Positions 47,901 to 56,173 of a DNA stretch of 64,000 bases are shown in pieces (position 1 is the first letter of the stretch; each line of letters begins with the position of its first letter). Source of the stretch: Peptoniphilus lacrimalis DSM 7455 (GTDB taxonomy: Bacteria > Bacillota > Clostridia > Tissierellales > Peptoniphilaceae). Made by a program: the position numbers and the translations under genes. Location: NCBI RefSeq assembly GCF_000378725.1, contig NZ_KB900371.1, positions 1 to 64,000 on the forward strand. The letters run 5' to 3'. The notes under the pieces are model-generated. The model saw only the letters and a list, made by a program, of their open reading frames with translations, ran no database searches and was not told where the DNA came from.

Positions 47901-48055
47901 TTAGCTGTTGGTGGACCTTCATAAAAAATATACTTTTTATTACCTTCCCTAGTTTGCACACACTTGTGTAACAAATCTATTTTTTCCCAATATTCAGATA
48001 TTCTCTCTTCTCTTTGAGCAGCACTATCTTTAGAAAGTGATTCAAATTTTGTCAT
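44954..48055 (-). CDS. ileS: Isoleucyl-tRNA synthetase, type 2, with GXHH signature
   Basis: A 1033-residue class I synthetase charging tRNA-Ile. N-terminal EGPPTANGKPGIHHVMART holds the ATP signature as GIHH (residues 56-59) where most enzymes have HXGH. The editing domain has AWTTTPWTLPSNV, the KMSKS loop is KKMSKSRGNT near residue 600, and the anticodon domain follows. The AGWDTHGLPVE context and length place it in the eukaryote-like IleRS2 group that tolerates mupirocin. GXHH variants of IleRS2 have been described as hyper-resistant. The gene is preceded by a T-box leader. Confidence 0.92.
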   Translation of the reverse strand: MTKFESLSKDSAAQREERISEYWEKIDLLHKCVQTREGNKKYIFYEGPPTANGKPGIHHVMARTLKDLTCRYHTMLGYKVNRKAGWDTHGLPVEIEVEKKLGLHNKQDIEKYGIEKFNEKCKASVFEYEKEWRELTKRMGYLIDLDHPYVTLENDYIESVWNILNNMFKDDLIYEGHKILPYCARCGTGLASHEVAQGYEEITTTSVTVKFKVKGKDNEFFLAWTTTPWTLPSNVCLSVNPEVDYVKVKVKDEYYYLADNLKDAVLKDLEYQVVEHLKGKEMEYMEYEQLLPFIDVKEKAFFVTCADYVTIEDGTGIVHTAPAFGEDDYNTGRRYKLPVINPVNEEGKFTQTPWKGTFVIDTDPEVINYLWENGILFAKQKIKHNYPHCWRCHTPLIYYAHPSWYIEVTKFKDKLVDNNNGVNWFPPFVGEKRFGNWLENLNDWAISRSRYWGTPLPIWRCKCGHVESIGSRKELKEKALEDIDENVELHRPYVDNIHLKCPKCGDIMTREKDVIDVWFDSGSMPFAQWHYPFENKDNFDELFPADFICEGIDQTRGWFYSLLAISTYMTGKSPYKNVLVNDLILDKEGKKMSKSRGNTVAPFELFDKYGADVVRWYLLYVSPPWNPTKFDEDGLREMESKFFRSLRNIYNFFSLYANTDDIDPRTFQVKYEDRDEIDKWLLSKYNRLVKVVRDDMDKFELTKVVREISDFVIEELSNWYIRRNRRRFWKTDKDDSKFAVYATTYEVLLGISKLIAPIVPFISEELFRSLTDEESVHLADFPQFDEEKINDKIENRMDLVRDLVTLGRAAREEAKIKVRQPLSKVIIDGKYKKIISDLSDLIIEELNVKEVIFEDDLSQFMNFELKPNFREVGKLLGSKVKSFSKYLNSVDAKKLLDDLENGQVKIEIDGEEIEINKDYVLVNIKSKKGFDVNMANNIFVILDTELNEELINEGYVREFISKIQQFRKKLDLDVLDNIEISFVSDKEVTEALFNDEEFIKSETLAKKIEEKDQGGEESSLNGHPVKINIKKVD

Positions 48056-48089
48056 CTATTTTCACTCCTTTTTAATATTACAATATATA

Positions 48090-48268
48090 AAAAAAATCCC
48101 TTCAAAGAAGGGACGAACTCGCCGCGGTACCACCCTAATTATCCAGGAAAATCACTCATTAATTAAAATAAAATTAAACTCCAAGCTGATACGTATATAA
48201 AATCTCAACTGCTTGCACCAAACGCAGATTCTCTAAATGATTAATTTTATACACCGTTCTCTTCACCG
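48090..48268 (-). promoter_or_regulatory. T-box leader of ileS (Ile specifier ATC)
   Basis: The minus strand carries the T-box core AGGGTGGTACCGCGG (48122-48136), then a terminator TCCCTTC/GAAGGGA with TTTTTTTT. Stem I is upstream, with AGAGAATCTGCG and the probable specifier ATC (48188-48190) in GTATCAGCTTGGAGT. Uncharged tRNA-Ile would stabilise the antiterminator and switch ileS on. Confidence 0.92.
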
Positions 48269-48270
48269 TT

Positions 48271-48678
48271 TTATATATAATTGTCTATCGTTTCGCTGTT
48301 AAACATATTTATAATACTCTTTTGTATATGAAAAAGTTTATTATGAAACTTGCAATGTTTAACTCCCTCTATAGTTTTTCTGTTGCAATAATGGTCATGA
48401 GCTAAACATCTATTTATTACAGTTGGACCTTCAATTGCACATATTATTTGATAAAGAGTTATTTCTTCTTTAGGTCTTTTTAGACCATAGCCACCCTTAG
48501 CACCTCTTTTTGCATAAGTTATTCCCGCCAAATTTAACTTTCTCAAAATTCTCAGAGTAAATCTTTCCGTAACGGAACACTCCTCTGCTATTATGGGCGC
48601 TCCAATTATTTCATTTTCATGAGATGCCAAGAAACTCGTAATTCTAAAAGCATAGTCTGTTTCTTGTGTAATTTTCAT
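48271..48678 (-). CDS. Rrf2 family transcriptional regulator
   Basis: A 135-residue winged-helix regulator. The HTH spans residues about 8-60 (DYAFRITSFLASHENEIIGA, SVTERFTLRILRKLNLAGIT), with the wing AKRGAKGGYGLKRP. A Cys set RCLAHDHYCNRK...KHCKFH near residues 90-112 could bind a 2Fe-2S cluster, as in IscR-type members. The target genes cannot be named from this window. Confidence 0.88.
   Translation of the reverse strand: MKITQETDYAFRITSFLASHENEIIGAPIIAEECSVTERFTLRILRKLNLAGITYAKRGAKGGYGLKRPKEEITLYQIICAIEGPTVINRCLAHDHYCNRKTIEGVKHCKFHNKLFHIQKSIINMFNSETIDNYI
48274..48302 (-). promoter_or_regulatory. ileS promoter inside the rrf2 3' end
   Basis: TTAACA (48297-48302) and TATATA (48274-48279) are spaced by 17 bp, placing the start close to 48267, directly at the beginning of the T-box leader. 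The promoter lies inside the last codons of the Rrf2 gene. Confidence 0.6.
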
Positions 48679-48692
48679 CTAATTACCCCTCC

Positions 48693-48721
48693 ATTTTAAT
48701 ATAATTTAAACTTAATGTCAA
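48693..48721 (-). promoter_or_regulatory. rrf2 promoter
   Basis: TTGACA (48716-48721) and TAAAAT (48693-48698) with a 17-bp spacer, 14 bp before the GGAGGGG site of rrf2. Confidence 0.8.
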
Positions 48722-49000
48722 CAAACTTAATTTTATACAAACTCGTTTACAAAAAACTTTGTTAATATTTTTTTAACATTAAAAGTAATAATATAAACCC
48801 AATTAAGATTTAAGTTTTAATCATAATTTATTAAAAATATAATATCAATCTGTACTTAATATATCAAGTTTATCTTGATAAAAATATTTTTAAATTTAAT
48901 AAGACCGCAAATTATTACGGTCCCAATTTATGCTAAAAACATCAAATTTATCAAGCTTAAGATAAATATAATAAAAAATCTTTTATTTTTTATTGATTTA
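48722..49000. other. AT-rich intergenic stretch
   Basis: With the rrf2 promoter this gap is about 320 bp. I see no gene in it. It holds a weak hairpin GACCG/CGGTC (48903-48922) that may terminate the SAF-dehydrogenase transcript, and a palindrome ATCAAG/CTTGAT (48866-48882) of unknown role. Confidence 0.6.
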
Positions 49001-50272
49001 TTAATATATTTTTTCTTGTTCTCTCCTTGTCTTAACGATAATATTATCTTCATTTAATTCTATATCATCTCTTGTTAAGACAGTATCTTTTTTAATATCC
49101 CTCTTAGCATAAGAACCTTCAGTTATTATTCCTATTGGCACATGATTTTCCTTTTTTTGAATCTTTGCATCTTCCAAAGATCCAAAAACCATATATCCAC
49201 CTATGGAATCAAACTTTTCACCTTTTTTTATATCTCTTTTTGCAACAGCAACAGTTTCTGCATAGGGTTTATCCTTAGGGCAAATAGTTGAATCACCAAG
49301 TAAAACTGCCCTCATTATTGAAGTAGGTGTTTCCAAACTTGTAAGGTGGAATGGCCTATAAATTGCAAAATTATCACCCTTGCCCATTGATAGATATTCC
49401 ATTTCTTTTCTTATAAATTCATTTTTGGTTTTAATTATTGCAAAAACTCCAGGTGCTATCCCCTTAACAAAATCTACAATTCCATAAGAATTTAAAATTC
49501 CACCTTGGGATTTTAATTTTATATCATCAGCCAAGGTTTTAGGAGTTGAATGGAAAAAATGACAGCCTCTGACATCTGGTAAGAAGCCCAACGCATTACA
49601 AACTGCATTAAGTTCAATCATTGTATTTGTTCCATCAACAAAAGATGTCAACATTCTTTTATTAATTCCTCGTCTTTTAGCATCTTGTGCTAAATCATCT
49701 TGTGTTGCATAATTATCAAGAGCGTTGTTTTTACCTTTTCCCAAAACTAATACTTCAAAACCACAATTTTTACAAAAATCATAAAGGTCTACAATAGCTC
49801 CAGGTTCATCTCCAGCAGTTCCGGAATAAATAATACCACTTTCTTTAGCTAAATCTTTTAAATATGGACCTACTGTAGCATCCATTTCTACATTTAAACT
49901 AACTATATTGACTTTATTTTTTATGGCGCAAAGAGAAATTTGGCATCCCACATCTGTAACACCTGTGCAATCAACAAGACAATCGCTAATAGTTGCTGGT
50001 ATAAAATTATCAAGGGTGCCAACGTATTTATTTTCTTTTATAGCTATTCTAGCCTTATCTATGTCATTAGTTAAAATATATCTATCTTCAGGAATTTTTG
50101 CTATGGCAAAAGCCTCTGTAAGAGATTCTTTTCTTCTAGCAGAAATAATAGATGGACCAAAAGCTTCTAAAATATTCAAAGTTGTTAATAAGGACTTGCC
50201 CATTATTCCTAGTCCTACTATTCCAACACATATATTTCCATGTTCTTTTAATTTATTTTGCAAATAATTCAT
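49001..50272 (-). CDS. NAD(P)-dependent dehydrogenase with SAF domain
   Basis: A 423-residue protein. The N-terminal Rossmann fold has GIVGLGIMGKSLLTTL and resembles homoserine dehydrogenase NAD-binding domains. The middle shows SGTAGDEPGAIVDLYDFCKN and FHSTPKTLADDI. The C-terminal SAF domain starts near residue 350 (AETVAVAKRDIKKGEKFDSI...AKRDIKKDTVLTRDDIEL). Such proteins are often mislabelled as flagellar FlgA-like; the substrate is unknown. It has an 8-bp gap to the flavoprotein gene, so both may be one operon. Confidence 0.78.
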   Translation of the reverse strand: MNYLQNKLKEHGNICVGIVGLGIMGKSLLTTLNILEAFGPSIISARRKESLTEAFAIAKIPEDRYILTNDIDKARIAIKENKYVGTLDNFIPATISDCLVDCTGVTDVGCQISLCAIKNKVNIVSLNVEMDATVGPYLKDLAKESGIIYSGTAGDEPGAIVDLYDFCKNCGFEVLVLGKGKNNALDNYATQDDLAQDAKRRGINKRMLTSFVDGTNTMIELNAVCNALGFLPDVRGCHFFHSTPKTLADDIKLKSQGGILNSYGIVDFVKGIAPGVFAIIKTKNEFIRKEMEYLSMGKGDNFAIYRPFHLTSLETPTSIMRAVLLGDSTICPKDKPYAETVAVAKRDIKKGEKFDSIGGYMVFGSLEDAKIQKKENHVPIGIITEGSYAKRDIKKDTVLTRDDIELNEDNIIVKTRREQEKIY

Positions 50273-50282
50273 ATTGCCTCCG

Positions 50283-51473
50283 TTAGTAATTAAAATTCTT
50301 ACTTAAAGTATAGGCACAAGCAAAAGCGAAATGTAAATTATAGCCTCCGCATTCTCCATCAACATCAAGAGCTTCACCTATTATATATAATCCGTCACAA
50401 ATTTTGGAAGAGAAATCAAAGGGAGAAACTTCTGAGATATCCACTCCCCCTCTAGTAACCTGTGAATTTTCAAATCCTGTCGTACCCTTTACATAAAACT
50501 TAGAATTGAAAAGAATATCAATAATATCACTGTAATATTTTTCCAAAAAGTTAAGTGGTGTATTTGATTTAATTCCCAATGTTTCCAAAATATAATGTAT
50601 AAATTTTTTATCTACAAGACCTAATAAAAACTCATCAATACTATAATCATTAAACATATAAAAAGAGGAAAATATTTCTTCCTTGTCAATTTTATCACTA
50701 TAATTTATAAGTGGCATTTCAATGTATAAGTCATTATATTCTGATAATTTTACAGATATATCAAGTATAGGTGGCCCACTAATACCATAAGATGTAAAAA
50801 GTAAATCGCCATACTTCTCTATTATTAATTTTTCTTTTGAATATAACTTAACCTTTCCAACCACCTTTGTTCCCTGAAGGTGTTTTAGATAAGCTGACTC
50901 AAGTTTAATCTGAGTGAGTGCTGGAAAAATCGGACTAACTCTGTGTCCCAATTTTTTTAAGATTTTGAAAAAAGAACCATCACTACCAGATTTTGGCATG
51001 GAAGAGCCTCCACAAGCAACAATAAGCTTATGGCAATAAAATTCTCCCTTGTTAGTTATGAGTTTAAATTTATCTTTTTCTTTACTTACGGATAAAACTT
51101 CAGTGTCAGTATTAATACAGATATTCTTTTCAGAAAGTTTTTTCATCAAAATACTCAAAACTGAATTTGCCTTCAAAGTTATAGGATAAATTCTATTATT
51201 TTCAACACAGCTATAAAGCCCCATCATCTTAAAATAATTGACAAGGTCTGTATTTGAAAAACTATCAATAGCATTTTTTACAAACTCAGGCTTATTATAA
51301 TTATTTTCACTTAAATTAATGTTAGAGTAATTACACCTACCATTGCCAGTTACTAATAATTTTTTACCTATTCTTGAATTTTTCTCTAAAATTCTTACAT
51401 TGTTATTATATTTTTTTAAATTTATAGCGGCAAAAATACCAGAGGCACCGCCACCGATAATTATTATATCCAT
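50283..51473 (-). CDS. HI0933/BaiN family flavoprotein
   Basis: A 396-residue FAD-dependent oxidoreductase. FAD site IIIGGGASGIFAAINL at the N-terminus, RILEKNSRIGKKLLVTGNGR then CNYSN, KLIVACGGSSMPKSGSDGS and the C-terminal GLYIIGEALDVDGECGGYNL. The family has unknown cellular substrates; BaiN is named from a bile-acid enzyme, but most members are not shown to act on bile acids. Confidence 0.88.
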   Translation of the reverse strand: MDIIIIGGGASGIFAAINLKKYNNNVRILEKNSRIGKKLLVTGNGRCNYSNINLSENNYNKPEFVKNAIDSFSNTDLVNYFKMMGLYSCVENNRIYPITLKANSVLSILMKKLSEKNICINTDTEVLSVSKEKDKFKLITNKGEFYCHKLIVACGGSSMPKSGSDGSFFKILKKLGHRVSPIFPALTQIKLESAYLKHLQGTKVVGKVKLYSKEKLIIEKYGDLLFTSYGISGPPILDISVKLSEYNDLYIEMPLINYSDKIDKEEIFSSFYMFNDYSIDEFLLGLVDKKFIHYILETLGIKSNTPLNFLEKYYSDIIDILFNSKFYVKGTTGFENSQVTRGGVDISEVSPFDFSSKICDGLYIIGEALDVDGECGGYNLHFAFACAYTLSKNFNY

Positions 51474-51667
51474 AAGTCCTCTAAAAATTTATTATATATA
51501 AAAATATACGTTTTTACAACATTTGAACCTATTTTAAAGAAAGATTTATTATTTTTATTTTTAAAAAATATGGGCTATGTATGATTATACTTGTCACTTA
51601 ATATGTATATATATTTATGATAGAATAATAAAAGAATTATTATTTTTTTTAATTTGGAGATGACAAA

Positions 51668-52543
51668 ATGAAAGACCTACTTGCTTGGGCAGGCAAAAAT
51701 CAAGCCAATAAATTGGAAGATGTTATAAATGATGCAAAAAATCCTACATTTTGGGAATCTATTGATTGGTCTGATATTCTCAAAAAATTTGCTTTTGCCC
51801 TAATAATATTTATAATAGGATATTATGTTTTGAAAGTGATTAATTTACTTATAAGAAAAATTATGAACAGACATAATATTAATAAGGGGCTCACCCACTT
51901 TTTAATAAAATTCTTTTCATTTTTTTACTTATTCGTATTATTTACAATAATTGCAGGAAATCTCGGCTTTAAAATAACTTCTTTGATAACCTTGATTGGT
52001 TCTTTAGGTCTAGCCATTGGTCTAGCCATGCAAGGCTCACTTCAAGATTTAGCCTCAGGTATTCTTATTGTAACATTGAATAATTTTAGAGTTGGTGATT
52101 ATGTCTATGTTGGTGAAAATGATAACCTATTAAAGGTTTATTCAATAAATCTTTTTAATTCCTTATTTAAAAATTCATCAAACCATATTGTAAGTTTTCC
52201 CAATTCTTATCTAACTAAGAATAAAATCACTAATCTCTCAACCCTTGATTATGTTTATTGCTCTTACTATTTTCATGTTCCTGTAGATGTTGATGTTGAA
52301 CTTATAAAAACACTTTGCAAGGAAGTTTTAGATAAGGAGGAACTGATCATACACGACCAAGATTACCTAATAAAAATTTCAGAAATTACAGATTATTCCT
52401 TAAAATTTTTAATGTCTGGTCAAGTAAAAGCTAAAGATTTACTTGCTTGCCAGGGTAATCTACTAGAAGGTATGAGGCTAGCTTTTAAAGACCATGGCAT
52501 TAAAGTTCCTCATCAAAAATTTATAATTTCAAATGAAGAATAA
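51668..52543 (+). CDS. mscS: MscS family mechanosensitive channel
   Basis: A 291-residue channel. Three membrane helices; the pore helix is ITLIGSLGLAIGLAMQGSLQ with the Gly/Ala pattern, then DLASGILIVTLNNFRVGDYV and a beta domain with IVSFPNSYLTKNKITNLS. It would release solutes under hypo-osmotic stress. It is transcribed alone on the plus strand with TTGGAGATG upstream. Confidence 0.9.
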   Translation: MKDLLAWAGKNQANKLEDVINDAKNPTFWESIDWSDILKKFAFALIIFIIGYYVLKVINLLIRKIMNRHNINKGLTHFLIKFFSFFYLFVLFTIIAGNLGFKITSLITLIGSLGLAIGLAMQGSLQDLASGILIVTLNNFRVGDYVYVGENDNLLKVYSINLFNSLFKNSSNHIVSFPNSYLTKNKITNLSTLDYVYCSYYFHVPVDVDVELIKTLCKEVLDKEELIIHDQDYLIKISEITDYSLKFLMSGQVKAKDLLACQGNLLEGMRLAFKDHGIKVPHQKFIISNEE

Positions 52544-52605
52544 GTTTTTAAATAATAATTTAATATTTACAAAAAAGAATTTGCTTGATATGACAAATGG
52601 AGGAT

Positions 52606-53616
52606 TTAATCAGTTCCCCATTTTTTTAATGAAGAAATAAATCCTCTAATATCTTCTTTATTTGTCCTATAATCAGTAACAAGCCTGATAATAGACTCTT
52701 TTTTATCATCAACTTCAAAAATATTTTCTTTTTTTAAAAATTCAATTTCTTCTGGATTTGACTTTAGAAAAATTTGGTTAGATTCACAAAAAATGGGTTC
52801 TCTATCTAATTTTTTTAGTTCATCTACCAATAATCTTGACATTTCCCATGCATGATGTGCATTTTTATAGTATAAACCATCAGTAAATAGTGTTTGAAAT
52901 GACAAAGAAATTAAAAATGATTTTGCCATCATAGCACCTCTTTGTTTTATATAATAGCGGAAATTTTTTCTTAAATTCTCATCTAAAATTACAATTGCTT
53001 CACCAAAAATTGCTCCATTTTTTGTTCCACCTATAGAAAATATATGAGAGTATTTCCCATAATCTTCTAATTTGCTATTATTTGCTGCCATTGCATGAGC
53101 AAGTCTTGCCCCATCAATATATAAATATAGACCATTATCAACGCAAAAATCATATAATTTTTTAATTTCATCTATCGAATAAACTGTACCCTTTTCAGTT
53201 GTTTGGGATATATATACAACTTTAATTTTTACATCAATTTCTTCACTCATATTATTTATGAGATTTTTAATCTGATGGACTTTCATTTTTCCATCAGGGC
53301 TAGTTATGTTTATAACCTTGTGACCTGTTGCTTCAATTGAACCTGTTTCATGGTGACTTATATGACCACTATCAAGAGCTAATACCGCTTCATAGGGTCT
53401 TAGAGCAAAAGTGGTAGCTAAAATATTTGCAGCCGTTCCCCCAGAAATAAACTCAATCTGAGAATCTCTTTTTATTTCATTTTTTAACAATTGTCTGACA
53501 TTATTTGAAATTTCATCAAGTCCATATCCACAATAATTATTGTCAAAAATTTTTTGCATATTTTCATAAATTTCCTTACAACCAAAATCCTTATAATCAT
53601 TTAAAAAATTATTCAT
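52606..53616 (-). CDS. ltaE: Low-specificity threonine aldolase
   Basis: 336 residues from ATG 53616 with GAGGTG upstream; a longer frame to 53658 covers the leader. PLP fold with FISGGTAANILATTFALRPY, DSGHISHHETGSIEATGH, LYIDGARLAHAMAANN and the PLP Lys in SIGGTKNGAIFGEA. It splits L-threonine (or allo-threonine) to glycine and acetaldehyde. The leader has its own promoter and a terminator-like hairpin. Confidence 0.87.
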   Translation of the reverse strand: MNNFLNDYKDFGCKEIYENMQKIFDNNYCGYGLDEISNNVRQLLKNEIKRDSQIEFISGGTAANILATTFALRPYEAVLALDSGHISHHETGSIEATGHKVINITSPDGKMKVHQIKNLINNMSEEIDVKIKVVYISQTTEKGTVYSIDEIKKLYDFCVDNGLYLYIDGARLAHAMAANNSKLEDYGKYSHIFSIGGTKNGAIFGEAIVILDENLRKNFRYYIKQRGAMMAKSFLISLSFQTLFTDGLYYKNAHHAWEMSRLLVDELKKLDREPIFCESNQIFLKSNPEEIEFLKKENIFEVDDKKESIIRLVTDYRTNKEDIRGFISSLKKWGTD

Positions 53617-53645
53617 AAAACACCTCATATTTATCATACCCAAAA

Positions 53646-53690
53646 ATAAAAACTCCACCCTTACAACTATATGCTCTGGATGGAGTGGTA
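53646..53690 (-). terminator. Terminator-like hairpin in the threonine aldolase leader
   Basis: On the minus strand ACTCCATCC pairs with GGGTGGAGT around a 17-nt loop, followed by TTTTATTTTTG. It lies about 30 bp before the ltaE start and downstream of a promoter at 53757-53784, so it is more likely an attenuator of ltaE than only the yeiH terminator. Confidence 0.6.
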
Positions 53691-53756
53691 AAATTATGAT
53701 ATTTATTTTAAAAAAATTAGTGGTTGAGCCTTAAGCTCTAAATTTTAACAATAAAA

Positions 53757-53784
53757 TTTATAAAAAAATTATTGAATGAGTCAA
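53757..53784 (-). promoter_or_regulatory. Threonine aldolase promoter
   Basis: TTGACT (53779-53784) and TATAAA (53757-53762) with 16 bp between them, just after the yeiH stop. It gives a leader of about 130 nt containing the hairpin at 53646-53690. Confidence 0.5.
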
Positions 53785-53792
53785 AATATTTA

Positions 53793-54827
53793 TTACCACA
53801 TTTGCAACAAATGTTGAAGCAATAAACTCACAAAAGTTATACCTATAAAACAAGAAAAACCGAGAACTATAGGCTTGCCACCATTTTTTATCAGCTTAAC
53901 AATATCAGTATTTAAACCGATAGCTGCCATTGCCATAACAATAAAAAATTTTGATAATTCCTTAAAAGGAGCAAATATAGCTATATCATAACCAATTTTT
54001 AAAGCAATTGTAGTTATAACACTAGCTAATACAAAATAAATAATAAAGAAGGGAAAAATTTGTTTAAGTGATGGTTTCTCACTTGTTTTTGTATTTGAAT
54101 TTTTAGCCCTGTAGATAGCTATAGCAAGTGTTATAGGTATAATAGCAAGTGTTCTTGTAAGTTTAACAGTTACAGCCTTGTCAAGAGTTTGAGTGCCTAA
54201 GTTATATAAATTATCCCAAGTTGAAGCAGCAGCAGTAACTGAGGATGTATCATTTACAGCAGTACCTGCAAAAATTCCAAAAGCTTGACCACTTGTTGTT
54301 GAAAAACCAATTAATGAGCCAAAAGTCGGAAAAATAAGTGCAGCAAGTAAATTAAAGAAAAAAATAACTGATATGGCTTGGGCAACTTCATCTTCTGAAG
54401 CATCTATACATGGAGCAGTTGCAGCAATTGCAGAACCCCCACAAATTGATGAACCTACACCTATTAAAGTTGTAATATTTTTGTCCATTTTTCCAAATTT
54501 ATACCATAAAAAAGCTATAATTAATGACGTAGAAATAGTAGATAGAATAATTGGAAGTGATTCTTTGCCAGTTTCTAAAACTACGCTTAAATTCATACCA
54601 AATCCCAAAAAAATAACTGCATATTGTAATATTTTTTTTGATGTAAATTTTATCCCATCATTAAAAACAGACTTATCCTTCATGAAAAACCCTACAAACA
54701 TACCTAATAGGATTGCAAGAACAGCTCCTCCAATTATAGGAAAAATTTTACCTAAATAATGACATGGAAGGGCAAGAGTAAAGCAAAGGAGTATACCCTT
54801 TAAATTTTTTTTAATAAAACTATTCAT
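53793..54827 (-). CDS. YeiH/UPF0324 family membrane transporter
   Basis: 344 residues from ATG 54827 with AAGGAG upstream; the frame to 54875 crosses a palindrome and is unlikely to be used. About ten membrane helices with GKIFPIIGGAVLAILLGMFV, GVGSSICGGSAIAATAPCID and GTAVNDTSSVTAAASTWDNL. The family is called putative sulfate exporter; the substrate here is unknown. A LysR gene is divergent from it, the usual arrangement. Confidence 0.85.
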   Translation of the reverse strand: MNSFIKKNLKGILLCFTLALPCHYLGKIFPIIGGAVLAILLGMFVGFFMKDKSVFNDGIKFTSKKILQYAVIFLGFGMNLSVVLETGKESLPIILSTISTSLIIAFLWYKFGKMDKNITTLIGVGSSICGGSAIAATAPCIDASEDEVAQAISVIFFFNLLAALIFPTFGSLIGFSTTSGQAFGIFAGTAVNDTSSVTAAASTWDNLYNLGTQTLDKAVTVKLTRTLAIIPITLAIAIYRAKNSNTKTSEKPSLKQIFPFFIIYFVLASVITTIALKIGYDIAIFAPFKELSKFFIVMAMAAIGLNTDIVKLIKNGGKPIVLGFSCFIGITFVSLLLQHLLQMW

Positions 54828-54855
54828 TTTTTCTTTAATCTCCTTATTAATTATT

Positions 54856-54875
54856 TTGCAAATTTGTATTTGCAA
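54856..54875. promoter_or_regulatory. Palindrome in the yeiH-lysR intergenic region
   Basis: TTGCAAAT and ATTTGCAA are inverted around a 4-nt spacer. The 8-bp arms are perfect. It lies between the divergent genes and is a reasonable binding site for the LysR protein, although it is close to the yeiH start and could block transcription. Confidence 0.45.
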
Positions 54876-55025
54876 TCATTTTTAAAATAAAAATAAAAAC
54901 TATTATACTTTTTGCTAAAGTATAATTTTTAGCACTTAAAAATTATAACAAGAATTTTCTATAATGTATAATTATAAATATTTACATATCTATAAATATT
55001 TGTTATGATGAAAAAAGGTGATAAA

Positions 55026-55919
55026 ATGTTAGATTATAGGACAAATACTTTTATAACACTATGCCAATGTATGAATTTTACCAAAGCTGCCCAAAAACTA
55101 AACCTAACCCAACCGGCAGTATCAGGTCATATAAAATATTTAGAAAATTTTTACCAAGCAAAACTTTTTATTAGAGATAAAAAATCATTAGTTTTGACAG
55201 ACCAAGGAAAAATTTTATACATGGCATTAAATTCTATGGCAAATGACCAAGTTAAAATTAAAAATATTATCAGTAAAAATACGGTAAAAAACAAAAAGAT
55301 TTCACTGGGTCTAACCAGAACAATTGCAGAATTTACCGTTTTAGATAGACTAATAGAATTTATTTCAAAAGAAAAAAATAGCGACTTCTACATTCATTAC
55401 AAAAATACCAAAGATATACTTGAAGATTTGGAAAAAGGAAAAATAGACTTCGCAATAATAGAAGGATTTTTAAAAAGTCAAAATTACTATGTAAAAAAAT
55501 TTAAAAGTGAAAAATACATATGTATAGCTAATAAAAATCACAAATTTAGAAATAAAATTAATAATCTCTCAGATTTATTATCAGAAAGATTGATTATTAG
55601 AGAAGAAGGTTCCGGAACCCTAGCAATATTAAAAAATATGCTGGCAATTCAAAATTTATCCCTAAAAGATTTTAAAAATATAATTCAAGTTAATAATATG
55701 CACGCCATAGTAGAACTCTTAGAAAAAGATTGCGGCATAAGTTTTCTTTTTGAATCTGCCGTTAAAAAGCATTTGGAAAATAAGGAATTTATTTCAGTTA
55801 ATCTAAAAGACTTTAAAGTATCCCATGATTTCTCCTTTGTGTGTAACAAAAACTCCATATTTATAGACGATTATTTAGAATTATTTAATAGCTTTGTAGA
55901 AAAAAATAAAAACATATAG
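55026..55919 (+). CDS. LysR family transcriptional regulator
   Basis: 297 residues from ATG 55026 with AAAGGTG upstream (a longer start at 55005 exists). N-terminal HTH FITLCQCMNFTKAAQKLNLT and QPAVSGHIKYLENF, then the effector domain with KISLGLTRTIAEFTVLDRLI and a second half EEGSGTLAILKNMLAI. It is divergent from the YeiH gene and probably controls it, sensing a sulfur or amino-acid related ligand. Confidence 0.87.
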   Translation: MLDYRTNTFITLCQCMNFTKAAQKLNLTQPAVSGHIKYLENFYQAKLFIRDKKSLVLTDQGKILYMALNSMANDQVKIKNIISKNTVKNKKISLGLTRTIAEFTVLDRLIEFISKEKNSDFYIHYKNTKDILEDLEKGKIDFAIIEGFLKSQNYYVKKFKSEKYICIANKNHKFRNKINNLSDLLSERLIIREEGSGTLAILKNMLAIQNLSLKDFKNIIQVNNMHAIVELLEKDCGISFLFESAVKKHLENKEFISVNLKDFKVSHDFSFVCNKNSIFIDDYLELFNSFVEKNKNI

Positions 55920-55973
55920 GGGCTTTAAATTAGGGACTTTAGAAAACTGTTTTAGGAAGTCTTTAGGTGGAAA

Positions 55974-56011
55974 AAAGCTATAATTTTAAATTCATAGGCT
56001 TTTTATTTGGG
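55974..56011 (+). terminator. Possible terminator of lysR
   Basis: AAGCTAT and ATAGGCTT form an imperfect stem with an AT loop, followed by TTTTATTT. The 254-bp gap between lysR and the macro-domain gene otherwise shows no gene. Confidence 0.4.
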
Positions 56012-56173
56012 AGCATTGTTTATATTGGGGATATTTTAAGTTAGGTAGAGCTTCATAAATACAAGAACCTTAGTCTGATTTTGAATGCCCCAGAGAGAGC
56101 TTAAATGGCTTCTCTATTAGTCTAGACACACCAAAAAATCACACATTTTGATAAAATATAAAAGGAGGTACTT

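Noticed and set aside
54373-54759. 128-codon plus-strand frame opposite the yeiH gene
   Set aside because: Antisense to conserved membrane helices of YeiH, no ribosome site and no recognisable motif.
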